Of a DNA stretch of 64,000 nucleotides, positions 49,581 through 61,387 are shown in pieces (position 1 is the first letter of the stretch; every line of letters starts with the position of its first letter). The position numbers and the translations under genes were made by a program. A model generated the notes under the pieces. It worked only from the letters and a program-made list of their open reading frames with translations. It was not told the DNA's origin and ran no database searches. The stretch comes from Paracentrotus lividus. Taxonomy: Eukaryota; Echinodermata; Echinoidea; Camarodonta; Echinidae. The stretch is from the NCBI GenBank assembly GCA_940671915.1, contig CALNVZ010003435.1:3072146-3136145 (forward strand), read 5' to 3'.

Positions 49581-49681
49581 AGCTTCCATGGAGTACGTTC
49601 GATTTGAGGAATTACCAAGGCAACGGGAAGAGGAGGGTTGACTACGTGCTATGCAGTAACTACAACACACATATGATGCAG
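49510..49681 (+). CDS. smpd3: smpd3-like exon C: NGKRRVDY segment
   Basis: A 172-nt exon between CTTCCTGAACAG and GTTAGT. One G completes the Arg codon begun in exon B, followed by 57 whole codons. It reads VLENSQKRSTYVEDVKVWDG, and later NYQGNGKRRVDYVLCSNYN. The (G)NGRRIDYxL block is the conserved piece of nSMase2-type enzymes that carries a catalytic-domain Asp, retained here. A truncated copy lies just upstream at 49293. The intron to the next exon is 584 bp and carries a TC/TATC tract. Confidence 0.9.
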
Positions 49682-50122
49682 GTTAGTTTAGTATTCGTAA
49701 GCGGTAAAGTTTTTAAAAACTTGATAAAATGGGGGAGGGGGGGTAGATATTGGACCTTGAAAGTTGAATGTCAAGACAGAGCCGTTGAAAATGACGAAGC
49801 GTATGGGGTTTGGTAATCATGAGGATGTCATTTCATAGGACAAAATAGCTAAAAATGATACTGTTGTCTTTTTAAAAATACCTTTCTTCGTTCTTAATGT
49901 TTTTGTCTTTGATTACACATAATTTTATTGAAAGAACTTGGAGGACTTTGATATTGTTTGTGAACAAAATTGATGCTTTAATTAACAATAATAATAATAG
50001 TTAAGAGAGGGATTGTGTTATTATTTATGAACAGAGTAATTATTCGGTACGGTATGAGGATAAAAGGCATCGACTTTTTGGTATATTAAATGTATTAGAT
50101 GTATTAAAAATATTAATTTCTT

Positions 50123-50124
50123 AT

Positions 50125-50202
<78 letters not shown>
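50123..50202 (+). repeat. (TC)n then (TATC)n microsatellite in the last intron
   Basis: About 28 bases of TC pass into about 45 bases of TATC, ending some 60 bases before the acceptor of the terminal exon. Length variation here could alter the polypyrimidine context of that acceptor. Confidence 0.95.
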
Positions 50203-50265
50203 ACTACCTCATCATCCTCCTCATAATATTCCTCTCCATCTTCCTCCACCTTATCCCTCACCTAG

Positions 50266-50454
50266 GAGTGTGAAGACTATGCCTTTGTGACCCAGCTCGC
50301 CACCTTGACTGATCATATCCCTATCAGTATGACCCTCTCCACCTCCCTGGGCCCGGCCTGCGTCAAGGGCTGGCCTTCTGGTACCAGCCACACCGGTCGG
50401 GACGAGACGGATAGACCGAGACGATGTCGACTGCAGTACGAAACCACCGTATGA
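50266..50454 (+). CDS. smpd3: smpd3-like terminal exon: TDHIP catalytic His and C-terminus
   Basis: This 63-codon exon (stop included) starts on a codon boundary after CCTCACCTAG and ends with TGA at 50452-50454. It begins ECEDYAFVTQLATLTDHIPI, matching the vertebrate EFSFITQLxGLTDHLPV block that holds the catalytic histidine. After SMTLSTSLG the tail diverges from vertebrate proteins: it is Gly/Arg-rich and ends in TTV, which fits a class I PDZ-ligand pattern. Exon GC content is well above that of the flanking DNA. AATAAA occurs at 51476-51481 and could serve as a polyadenylation signal about 1 kb downstream, but I cannot confirm use. Confidence 0.9.
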   Translation, partial: ECEDYAFVTQLATLTDHIPISMTLSTSLGPACVKGWPSGTSHTGRDETDRPRRCRLQYETTV

Positions 50455-51314
50455 CGACGGTCATCATCGACGCCATCGTTCGGACATTATATCGACATCG
50501 TTTTTATGAAGTTTCCCGGGAGTGATTTTTAAAACGAAGACAACAAATTTGAGATAAACTTGATTGGATTTAACTCTCTTCAGTCACTATTTCCATAATC
50601 ATGTGGGGCTACGTATTAATTATTTGATAAAATGATATAAATTTTGAGTTAAATCAATAACAAATACATGATTTGTCAATATATTGATTACAGTCATAGA
50701 CCAACTTGGCATTCAGGTTTATCCTTTGCTTGGTCTGTTGGGACGCTTCGTAAAAATGATGACGATATACTTGACGATGGTCTTGTTTTATTGTGATATT
50801 CTAGTCTTTTATACGGTAGATATGGTGTATTTTATTTACTAATATATCCTCATTTATCAATGAATATTCGATGCATTTTCTACATTTCAAAAAAAGTTTT
50901 AAGAATTAATGAAGGGATGGGGTTAAAAACTATTCTTCATATAACTACTCATTATTACTTTAAATGTTTTATAATCATTATTCATTAGTGCAAACTTGAT
51001 GAGAGTATTAAAAAAAAGGAGAAAGAAGAGAGAAATTAATGTAAAAGGAATGGAACACAGTTACAAATCTTTTAAGACAGTCTCGTTAACATGAAAGAAT
51101 GAAAAACTACAAAGTCTGAAAAGAGGTATTTGTATTTTACAAATATGACAAGGGGAGAGGATGTTATGATAATAAGATGGAGAAAGGCTGAAAAGCAACG
51201 ACAGAAATAATATAGGAAGTAGGAAGATAATGGGCAACGAATATTGGCGTTTGTGATGGTGAAGATGATGATAATGATGATGATGATGATAAGGATGATG
51301 ATGATGATGGTTAC

Positions 51315-51347
<33 letters not shown>

Positions 51348-52284
51348 AATGATGCTGATTATCCAATAATGATGCTATGATAATGGCAATCAACGTATTG
51401 ACAATGTATAAAAGAGTTGAGAGAAAAAAAAATCAACAACAAACAAAAGGAGGGAGAAAGAAAGAGGTTGATGATAATAAAGAATGTCATGAAGAAACAA
51501 CGAAATAATTTTTAAATTTGGTCAAATACAATATGATTATTTTTTAACATTTTAATGAGATTTATTTACAAAATTATCTTAAAAGGTTGGGATATGCCAA
51601 AACAAGTGTTGATAGAGGAATTTTCAACAATTCTTGTGCGGGTTAGTGAAGGAAAAGGCGATCCAGTAACCATGGTAAATTTCTTTCTTTGAAATAATAC
51701 TATAATATACATGCAGTGAAAATGTAGATAGTTTTTATATGATGATTATGTAGATATTTGATTTTTTCATAATTATGATGATTATGGAGATAATAAATTC
51801 AAATTGTTTTGTTTCATTTTTATTATGGTTTCATTAATTCATAAAGTTCTCAATTTCGAAACGTGAATAACCGTACTTACGACTTAATCGTCTTGACACA
51901 ATTCGTTGGGCTTTGGGAACGTCTGCAAACGACTGCAATTCACGATATAGCGATATATATTCAACTAAATAAAATATATTTTGAACAACATAACTTGTGT
52001 AAATCGCATCATAATATTCATAAAAGTAACTGAAAAGTAGTTATTTCTTAGCGGAATAATACAAAATAGAGTTGCTCGCATAATAAGGGGACGACTAAAA
52101 TGCTTCTAAGTTCAACATCAAAACATATATAACTTTTTGCATAATTAATTTTAATGTGCATCATTGCACGTCAGCCCTTACTCTTTACCGTATAATTACA
52201 AGTATATAGGAGCAAGATCTTGCTTGTAACTATAAAGAGTGTTGTAGTCCATGAAACAAAATCTTATCTTTAAAATTATATACA
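50455..52284 (+). other. Probable 3' UTR and downstream flank
   Basis: AT-rich sequence after the stop codon. It includes an (ATG)n-type repeat at about 51254-51357, which yields a false poly-His frame on the minus strand, and AATAAA words at 51476 and beyond. No second gene was recognised. Confidence 0.5.
51254..51357 (+). repeat. (GAT)n trinucleotide repeat
   Basis: Interrupted GAT/ATG units over about 100 bases. The minus-strand 110-codon frame across it is a histidine-rich repeat product. Confidence 0.9.
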
Positions 52285-52309
52285 TTTTTTTTTTTTTTTT
52301 TTTTTTTTT
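52285..52309 (+). repeat. Poly-T tract (25 bases)
   Basis: An uninterrupted T run about 50 bases before the left end of the next mobile element. Confidence 0.95.
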
Positions 52310-52360
52310 AAAGGGAGTAAAAATGAATTTCAATAATAATGATCATAATATTTAACAGTA

Positions 52361-53212
52361 GGGGAGACCGGGGATTGAAGTTACACGCTTCAGTTGTTAC
52401 AGTTCTCAGTGTGCTAAGTTGGAACAAGAGAGTTCGTGCTAACTGGCATCTACCTACACATAGCTGTGATGAACTGCTGGTCATGAGGTTTCTCCGTTGT
52501 TTTATTAAAAAGTAAATCAACAAAAACCATTTTTTACAGTTCCAAGTGAATTTTTGACAAAAATTAAAATTTGTAATAGTTCTTACAAAAATTACTGAAG
52601 GCACATGATAATAGTCTGGTATTGTGAATATAGTACATGTATGTCACTAATATACCCCTGAGCCATGCCCTGTAATTCTGGCTAATGGTTTTGCTACAGT
52701 TGATTTTATGTGTAAAATCACCCACGGGGTAGGTTGTTACAATAACCTACCCCATGTCGATGTAACAACCTCCCCCAATTACATTATACATGTAAAGTAA
52801 TTTTGTTTCAATTTTCAGGTGTTAATATTTCGATATTTCTATTATTACTTTAGTCTATTCTAGAGCTCTACTTGATCTGCTGTTAACGATACCAAGAAAC
52901 TGGAAAATTGAAACAAAAGTATGGTATAAGAGATTTACACATTGTAACAAATTACCCCGTATGTTTACATATAGTAACAATTTACCCCGTATGGTGTAAC
53001 AACTTACCCCGTATACGGGGTAGGTTGTTACAAAAAATGTCTTCGGTAATTAAGCTGCAGTTAATTAGTGTTTACATGTTTTCAAGTTTTATGTGCCTCA
53101 GGTTTTAGCCAACATAGGCTAACTACAGACCCAAGATGGAGTGCGTGAGTACTTTCATTGGAATTATCTGGCCCAAAATGTGAATTTTGTAACGTCCATC
53201 CCCGGTCTCCCG
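52361..53212. mobile_element. 852-bp TA-flanked element (GGGGAGACCGGGG ends) with internal repeats
   Basis: The left end GGGGAGACCGGGGATTGAAG and right end inverse GGGAGACCGGGGATGGACGT are terminal inverted repeats flanked by TA (52359-52360 and 53213-53214). The interior repeats a TGTAACAA..TACCCC motif at least six times in both orientations, including the palindrome around 52726-52753. The ends and the interior share the GTTACA word. No transposase was found, so the superfamily is left open. Confidence 0.75.
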
Positions 53213-53214
53213 TA

Positions 53215-54275
53215 TGATTCACTATGTATTCGAATTTAGTTTATGTAAATAGTAAGCCTATATAAATCTCATAAGATTAGAATTTCAATACTGTGATATA
53301 CTTTTTTCATTTATTTATTAATAAAAATTTTAAAAAAGATTTTCTCTTCATAATTCTGGATGAGTGGCATTCATTGAACCTACTAGTAATTGTTAACTAG
53401 TAAGTAAGGGAGTTTATCCAACGAACCATTTCTTCTTTTTATTATGTATCACACGACTTATATAAAAACAACTATTATACTATGCAGATGGGACGATACT
53501 AGGAAATGTATTTATAGGTTGCAACACGAATTCATGTATTTACGTGTCTTATATAAATTAATATTACTATAATATTTTTTTCGTAATGCATTTGATTAAA
53601 ACTTAATTAACAGGCCATTACTATAGTCGTATAAAATTATTTATGGTATAGCAGTAATTAAATACTTAATAATTTCATTTTCATTTTTCGTAATTAACAT
53701 AACTTGAAAAATAATATTCAATAATATATAGTTTATCAAAGACATATGTGAAATGTAGACATTGAAATGAAAAATAATTTGTAACCATCTTTTCTCTCCA
53801 ACTGTAATTTCCTTTCAGAACATCGAGCTACCTTGTATTCTAGTAAAAGGGAGTATGTTCTCAATCAGTGTTTTGCACTTTCAACAATTATAATTTATGA
53901 AATAATATTTTGGTGCATGATAAAGCAGCCTTTCACTGACATTAAATTCCTTTTTGCAATATTCTATTCCATTTTTATCTTGTTTGTTTTGATGCCTTGA
54001 GGCTTAAATGTTTGCTTGATTTAGCTGAAAAATAGATTTTGTAACGTGTATCATAGTGTTAGAGACTGCAGTGTATATCCCAATGTATAGTTAACTATTC
54101 ATGATAATACTTATTCTGTATCATATTATACACAATTTCGGTACATTAAATTGAATTAATATGACATTAGTAATTAATTGTCTCCGACTTTTTATTTGAA
54201 GTTTAATACTTAATTGCACATTCTTTACACAGGAAAACATTAAGAATGAGTATTTCCGATTAGTGATACTTTAGA
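53215..54275. other. Intergenic AT-rich DNA, nothing recognised
   Basis: No transposon ends, tandem repeats or coding sequence were identified here. Confidence 0.45.
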
Positions 54276-54277
54276 TA

Positions 54278-55262
54278 GGGTACATGCATGGGCCAGCAGG
54301 TAATATGGGCCACCTGAAGCAAATCATGTCGTGACCGTCGACCGGTGACTGGTGACCGGTGTGAGCACCATAATGTTGTTCATATGAACTGTATACGAAA
54401 TTATATCGTCGTGAGAGCATCTGATGCAGAAATTTCTCTGAGAAAATTGCTGAAAACCAACAAGGTAGGTAAATTTTTACGGCATTTTTTTACCCTGATG
54501 TAAAATTTGATATTTCACAGAATGTGACGGTGAAAGAGTGTTTGAGGGGGTAACCTCAATTGTTTTGTATATTTAGTAAGCTTATAGTTTCATTTTCATC
54601 ATACTAGCGTGTACAGGTCAATTTGTTTTAGGGAAGGGGTGCAATGTGTCAGTGAATGCTTGCCTGACACAGCAACATTAGTGCAGGTAATATGGGACAT
54701 CCAAAATGGCGGAAATGATTTTGGTACTTAGTATTGGGATGAGGCATCAATCTCTTTGCTACGATTTTTGGGGGTATATTCACAGTATATAAATAACTTA
54801 TTGTAGGCCTATATTGACTTGTATAATGAAAATAATATTTAAAGATTAATATCTAAAAAAGGAAATATATAACAAAATACATAACAATAAAATATATAGT
54901 CGAAGGATTTACTGAAGGGTCTTATAATTTCAAATTATATCTTAAAGTTAATGATTTTCAACATTTTAAGCCAAAATTCAAGACATGGTAGAGTCATTGT
55001 AGTTTTTAAAACATACATTAAATACATGTGCCCATATTACCTGCACATGCAGGTAATACAGGTAATATGGGCACTTTGGTAATGACGTCAACATTTTGAA
55101 TATTGCAGACAGAGGGGTTGGTGATAAATGTGTTTTCTTCACAATAAAAGTTAGAGCAGCAGTAGTTATTGATCATATAACAAAGATTAGACTGTGTGTC
55201 ATTTCGTAATTTATGCAAATTAGGCAAATGAGCTTAGGGGGCCCATATACCTGCATGTACCC
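54278..55262. mobile_element. 985-bp TA-flanked element with GGTAATATGGGC internal repeats
   Basis: Ends GGGTACATGCATGGGCC and GGGCCCATATACCTGCATGTACCC, flanked by TA (54276-54277 and 55263-55264). The word GGTAATATGGG(C/A) recurs at about 54300, 54687 and 55065, and in inverse at about 55030. This gives the same build as the 52361 element: terminal motif repeated within. A GACCGGTGACTGGTGACCGGTG patch lies near 54342. Non-coding. Confidence 0.7.
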
Positions 55263-55268
55263 TACATA

Positions 55269-56267
55269 CACTGTTCGTCATAAAGTGGAATATTTTATTC
55301 TGGCTCAAGCGACATTATGTTGCTCACGTTATTAATTTCTTGAATGTGTTTGTCTACCGCTTTCACTTCTGGGAATCCTGGCGTATATCTTGGAAGTTCC
55401 CTCAACCCTTCCGGAATTTTTCTTTCAAAAGAGTTTGTCACCCCAGAAGATGGCCAATTTCGTCATTTTTCTTAATTTTGGGCCCTTTTTGTTCACGCGA
55501 CCCACCAATGGCCCCTCATTTCCTACCCCTAAGGAAACACGTCTGAGGTGGTGATATGTACAATGTTCTTTAAATTTAAATCTAGATTTATGTGCTTACA
55601 GGCTCGACTCTTTTGTCTCAGGGGAGGGTCAAATTTATTTTGATTGCCGGGTTCAACATACATTTTATTCAATATTTTACACCATGGGAATTCTATCTTC
55701 CTAAATTGTATTGTAAAATAATCAACCAACATCAATCAAAATAAAATATATCATAATGACTATTTACAGCCTTGTCATCAAGGCTACAATAATTTAAGGG
55801 AAAATGATGATATATTAAGCGTGTTACAGGTGGTTTTCATTTCTTTTGTTTTCAGCATAAAGATGGAATAAAATATTCCGAATTTTCACCAATCTCGTTT
55901 TTTACTTCAATCCCTCCCCTAGAAAAAAGACCTTGGCCTGTCCCCAAAAATATAGATTTAACTTGAAGAACAATATAAAACAGTACACCTCAGTCGCGTT
56001 TCCTGGGGGTAGGACTGAGGGGGGCTTGATCGGCCGGGAAAACAAAAAGGGGCCCCAAAATGAGAAAAAATGACAAAAATGGGCATCACGGGGGTTGACA
56101 AAACTTTTTTGGAAAAAGGTCCACGTGAAGGGTTGGGAGAATGTCCAAGATATAGCCAGGGTCCCAAAAAGTAAAAGCAGGGACAAACATATTCAAGAAA
56201 TTAAAGCCAGAGCAAAATCATGTCGCTATAGCGGCAAAAAAATATTCCACCTTTATGACGGACAGTG
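55269..56267. mobile_element. ~1-kb foldback transposon with ~280-bp inverted arms
   Basis: The left arm (55269-55550) starts CACTGTTCGTCATAAAGTGG. The right arm (55985-56267) ends CCACCTTTATGACGGACAGTG. The arms stay similar through GGGCCCTTTTTGTT / AACAAAAAGGGGCCCC and CCTACCCC / GGGGGTAGG. TA flanks both sides (55267-55268 and 56268-56269). It starts only 6 bp after the right end of the preceding element. The spacer (55551-55984) has no coding sequence. Confidence 0.8.
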
Positions 56268-56269
56268 TA

Positions 56270-56669
56270 TCTAAATCTATCTAAATGTACCTCCTTTACG
56301 TATTTATTGTTTTATTGAATCGAATTGGATTTATTTTGTTCATATAATTTTTCCCAAATATAAATTTTCACAAACAAAATACAGAATTGATACAAACTAT
56401 AATGCCCATAGAGAAAAACAAATATATATCAAGTTAAACATATCTTAAGTTCGAATATAATTAACGAATTAAAAATAGACCGCCACTAAACAGCAGTTTA
56501 ATGTATTCCTAATTTTAATCAGGAAGGCAATCCCATTTCCCTGCTTCAATTACACATAAACATGCATTGATATTGGGTTCGTAGTATCTGGGCTAAACTA
56601 AATCAACGTACATCATCAAAATCATAAATAATGTATTTAAAACATAGCATGTAGTACTAGTATTGAAAT
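56270..56669. other. Intergenic AT-rich DNA, nothing recognised
   Basis: No repeat ends or coding sequence identified. Confidence 0.45.
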
Positions 56670-56827
56670 CAGTGGCGGATCCAGGCGGGGTGCAGGGGAA
56701 GCCCCCCCCCCCCCAGCCCAAAAAATAATTTGAACACCACTCAATGACTGTACATATCGGCGGTGCCCCCCCCCCCCATAATCGGGTGTGGTTCTTCCTA
56801 TTTTCAAATCCTGTATATCCGCCACTG
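56670..56827. mobile_element. CAGTGGCGGATCCAGG-family element, second subfamily, complete
   Basis: The left end CAGTGGCGGATCCAGG and right end CCTGTATATCCGCCACTG form a terminal inverted repeat around two poly-C runs and AATGACTGTACATA. The 158-bp element is the best preserved member of this subfamily in the window. Flanks do not show a clear duplication. Confidence 0.75.
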
Positions 56828-57539
56828 TGCAAATTGTACGACGAATCACCCTATTATTTTTAGTCCTTAAAACGCCTGAAGTCAAATGAGCATTCTTCGT
56901 AACTGTAATGAATAAGTCCCTTTCTACCGACAGAACGAATAATTGGGCATTTTCTCTAAATCAGAGCCCAAGAAAACTCCCTGAAATGCCAAAACAATCA
57001 ATCAAGATATTCACGACCGAGTTCTGTCTCTGAACATCTGCCATTAATTGGAGCAACTTAATTGAGGAACACCAACGTAGTTTGTAGATTTAGACCTGTT
57101 TTCGAAAGGTACGCAAGAAGATAATTTAGCTGAATTCCTTCAGTACTGTCACATCCCCTAAATTTCTTGTCCCCTACACCGTTTCCCGACAAATTAGAAC
57201 ATTTTTTCAAGTACACTGCTGCACTGTTATTGTTTCCATTAATATTCTGTCGTAGAACATGAAATAATTATAATGTTATAATAATGAACCTGATCAGTTC
57301 TGTCTGAATGTATCCTTGATTAAGACTAAATATTTAATTTCCTAAGAGGCACCAAAAATATTTGTTGCTCAATTCAATTTCCCCCATAAATTCATAAAAA
57401 CTATGATTGGTCGAATGATTTACACCAACGTTTGGTAGCAGTGACGTATGCACGATAATACTAAAAAAAAAATAATAATAAAAAAATGAATAAGATAATA
57501 ATAATATAAAGTACGCTATTGTAATAGCGTAATAATAAT

Positions 57540-57617
57540 ATGATAATGCGCCTTGAGCACTCTACAGAGTGGATACGTGCGCAATACAAATCACATTTAT
57601 TATTATTATTATTATTG
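57540..57617 (+). repeat. Retroposon 3' tail (GCGCCTTGAGCACTC..(TTA)n)
   Basis: The sequence GCGCCTTGAGCACTCTACAG then GTGCGCAATACAAATCACA followed by a TTA microsatellite resembles the conserved 3' end of SINE/LINE-type retroposons common in marine invertebrates. The body upstream is not recognisable, so this is a truncated copy. Confidence 0.55.
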
Positions 57618-57896
57618 TCAAATTTTTAATATGAAAAACAAGTTAAATAAAACATTGATGTGTAGGCCTATAGATACCAAATTGATCATGTACAAATTGA
57701 TTAATTTACATATTGCTTAAACTGGAAATATCTGATGTAGGGCTTAAATTAAACATGTAAAATTTGAAAGAAAAAAGTGTGAAAATAATTTCCCTCTTTT
57801 TATGAAAAAGTACAAAAATTGTGTGTGGGGGGGGGGAGGGGATTGGAAGAAAATAGAGTTAAAACAATAATGAATAAATAGTGACGTACTTGAAAA

Positions 57897-58001
57897 CAGT
57901 GGCGAATCCAGGGGCACACCATGCGTGCATCCCCACCCTCCTGTCAGAATTCCCTGCTGCGCCCACCCTCCCCCTAATTTTTCTCATCCTGGATCCGCCG
58001 C
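57897..58001. mobile_element. CAGTGGCGGATCCAGG-family element, short copy
   Basis: About 105 bp, from CAGTGGCGAATCCAGG to CCTGGATCCGCCGC, an imperfect terminal inverted repeat around a C-rich centre. Confidence 0.65.
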
Positions 58002-58349
58002 AATAGAAATAGAGGGAATAGTCCCACATTAAAAACAAACAAACAAACAAAAAACAACTCTTTTATGGATAAAAAGTCTGAATTTTATGAGATTTGGGAA
58101 ACAAATCGAGGAAATGGGTTTCGCAGGATACCATGTAATTTATAATTCGGCTCGTGTGTTGGCGCTAGACTTGAAAATACTATAGCCAATCTGTATATTG
58201 TAGTGACCTGCCTTTAATTAGCTATAAAAAAAGGGGGGGAATGATGACGTTGCAGGGGAGTATCCAGCTTTCTCCAAGGGGGATGGTTTCATTTTTTCCC
58301 CCTATAACCTTACGCTGGCCTTCAAAGAGCTGATCAAGCGGGGGGGCGG

Positions 58350-59227
58350 GGGTAGGTAGGAAGGGTTTGCCAGAAGAAAAATACAGCGGTTGTGTAGTGA
58401 AAAGAACTACCCCCTCAAATGATATTCTAGAAACTGGAGCATAAATTTCTTATGGAAAAATATATATCTTCTCAAAAAATGTGTGATGCAAGAGGAGAAT
58501 TTATTTTATTTTTTCTAATATTATTGGTTTTTTTATTTTTTATTTAGTGAACAGAGAAAAAGGGAATTTAGCATTTTCAACTTGGGAAAATTTTCCTCAA
58601 ATTATTTTTCATTATTATCTTATTTCTCATCACAACAGAATAATAACATTACCCTACTGTAACATGCTTTATGGAGCAATCATTGGTAGAAAAATTTAAG
58701 TAAGGAAAACCACTGATTGATAGATAATAAAGCAAAATAACATTGTTGGAAATTAGAGCTAGAGAATCGTTGAATTTATATAAAAATCAAAAATATATAT
58801 AAAAAGTATCCCAAAGTGAAGTAAGAGGAGACAGACTAAGTACATATTGGAATCCAATAAAGTTATCCTTTGCTTGAGTCATCTCTTCTTCTTTTTTCTT
58901 TTTTTTTTTTTTTTTTTTTTGCGGGGGGAAAGGGGAGGGCAGGTGGTGGTCTTTCCCTCTTTTCATTTCCCTCCATTCTTGCCCACCCCTCTTCTGTCTG
59001 ACTTTCTCTTTCTCTCTCTCCTCTCTTTATATCTATTTTTGTGTTCTTTATCCCTTTTGTTCTTCTTTTATTTTATGTTTTGTCTTATTATTACTTTTTT
59101 TGTAAGTGGTGTCTTTCATAACTTCCCCCTTTCTTCTCTTGTGCGCGCCCAATCCCTTCTCTCTTTGTTCTGTTTTTATTTTTAGTTATTTATTATTACT
59201 CCTTATTATATATATATATATATGTAT
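58350..59227 (+). repeat. First copy of a ~0.9-kb direct repeat bordering a gap
   Basis: From GGGTAGGTAGG to the TATATATATATATATGTAT run before the N stretch, it matches 59253-60158 nearly base for base apart from scattered 1-base indels, mostly in homopolymers. Landmarks in order: AAATACAGCGGTTGTGTAGTG, poly-T near 58897-58920, GGAAAGGGGAGGG, CTCTTTATATCTATTTTTG. The pattern points to two unmerged contig ends and not a biological duplication. Confidence 0.85.
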
Positions 59228-59252
59228 NNNNNNNNNNNNNNNNNNNNNNNNN
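59228..59252. other. Assembly gap (25 N)
   Basis: Exactly 25 N, the same length as the gap at 38303. It is flanked on both sides by copies of the same ~0.9-kb sequence. Confidence 0.95.
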
Positions 59253-60158
59253 GGGTAGGTAGGGAAGGGGTTTGCCCAGAAGAAAAAATACAGGCGGTTG
59301 TGTAGTGAAAAGAACCTACCCCCTCAAATGATATTGACCTAGAAACTGGAGCATAAATTTTCTTATTGGAAAAATATATATCTTCTCAAAAAAATTGTGT
59401 GATGCAAGGAGGGAATTTATTTTTATTTTTTTCTAATATTATTGGTTTTTTTTATTTTTTATTTAGTGAACAGAAAAAGGGAATTTTAGCATTCATACTT
59501 GGGAAAATTTTCTTTCTCAATATTATTTTTCATTTATATCTTATTTCTCATCACAACAGAATAATAACATACCCTACTGGTAACATGCTTTATGGGAGCA
59601 ATCATTGGGTAGAAAAATTTAAGTTAAGAAAACCACTGAATTTGATAGTAAATAAAGCAAAATAACATTGTTGGAAATTAGAGCTAGAGAATCGTTGATT
59701 TATATAAAAATCAAAAATATATATAAAAAGTATCCCAAAGTGAAGGTAAGAGGAGACAGACTAAGATCATATTTGGAATCCAATAAAGTTATCCTTTGCT
59801 TGAGTCATCTCTTCCTTTTCTTTTTCTTTTTTTTTTTTTTTTTGGGGGGGAAAGGGGAGGGGCAGGTTGCGTGGGTCTTTCCCTCTTTTCATTTTCCCTC
59901 CTTTCTTGCCACCCCTCTTTCTGTCTGACTTTCTCTTTCTCTCTCTCTCTCTCTTTATATCTATTTTTGTGTTCTTTATCCCTTTTTGTTCTTCTTTTAT
60001 TTTATGTTTTGTCTTATTATTACTTTTTTTTTGTAAGGGGTGTCTTTCATACTTCCCCCTTTCTTCTCTTGGCCGCGCCCCAATCCCTCTCTCTTTGTTC
60101 TGTTTTGTATTTTTAGTTATTTATTATTACTCCTTATTATATATATATATAGATGTAT
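59253..60158 (+). repeat. Second copy of the ~0.9-kb direct repeat
   Basis: Same order as 58350-59227, ending in TATATATATATATAGATGTAT and then continuing into new sequence. Phe/Leu/Ser-rich frames in both copies arise from T- and TC-rich tracts. Confidence 0.85.
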
Positions 60159-60300
60159 TTCATAATTAGTCGTGGATATATATGTACACAATGATAATTT
60201 TATTGTAGTTAGAAATATAAAACAGCACTCGTATGTTATGCATTTATCATACTACGCGAAATATGATGATACGATTTTTATAAGTCACATTTTACATTTA

Positions 60301-60303
<3 letters not shown>

Positions 60304-60345
<42 letters not shown>
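60304..60345 (+). repeat. Poly-A tract (~42 bases)
   Basis: An uninterrupted A run. Shorter A, T and G runs occur nearby (60600-60672, 60930-60958, 61044-61055). No retroposon body was recognised upstream of it. Confidence 0.9.
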
Positions 60346-60347
<2 letters not shown>

Positions 60348-61387
60348 TACCAAGGTATAAAAAAAATCTGAGACAAAATGAATATTATTTCAAATACTTT
60401 ATATCGATTGCTAAAATCTGTTTATTAATTTTTGTTTTGTTTTAAGGTATCGTTATTTTGGATTGATCAGTTGATTTTGTATTGATCGTTATCGTTAACT
60501 TTGATTGACGATCGATTATAAGTAAATATTCATATAATGAATGAATGAAAGCGCCTTAAATATAAAAACAACAACAACAACAACAAACCAATGTAATAAA
60601 AAGATCAATATTGGTTCTGCATCGGTGTCCGTTCTTTTTCTTTTTCTTTCTTTTTCTTTCTTTTTTTTTTTTCTTATTCAACGGACCGAGAAAATGTAGA
60701 CCTTGTTTGAAAAAATTATTGTAAAACTTTATTAACCGAATAACTTACAAAAAAATATATTGAATCGCTTTGAATTAGCCAAAATTTAATTAATCATCTC
60801 TTTTTTATTGAAAGCATATTTTTTTTAAAAGGCAGCCAAAAGTCTAAATTATATTCAGTTTTGAAAATGAGCATAATTATCTTGTATTACTAATTACGTG
60901 TGCTGTGAGCTATGAATACCTTTTTTTCTAAAAAAAAAAAAAAAAAAAAAGGGGGGGGGAAGAGACAAAGGCCTATTGTTATCAATATCACGAAGTATTG
61001 AATATCTAGACGGATCATTCACAACTATAAAAGTTCTTTTAAAAAGGGGGGGGGGAATGCTTATTTGCACATCACAACCCCCTGAGTATAGGGAAAGTGA
61101 TAAGTGATAAGTTGCAAGTTAACAGCCTATCATAGGTATTTTGTTCTCTATTCTTATTGGTGATGCATAACACTTAGACTTATGACGGTTTCGAGAAACG
61201 GGCCCCAGGTTCTTTTCAGTCTACCCCGTATTTATGGTTTCTGTAAATTCAAGCCTGGCGCCACCATTACAAATAGGGTATCAATGAAAATAAGAATACA
61301 TTAACTTTTGGCTGGCATGGAAATCGAGAATGATGAAATGAAAATGAGGGGGCAAACGACCGTGGCAATAACAATTGGTCAATCATT

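Noticed and set aside
51061-51393. Histidine-rich 110-codon minus-strand frame
   Set aside because: Translation of a (GAT)n repeat.
58847-60116. Phe/Leu/Ser-rich frames of about 100 codons
   Set aside because: They come from T-rich and TC-rich tracts present in both copies of the falsely duplicated 0.9-kb block.
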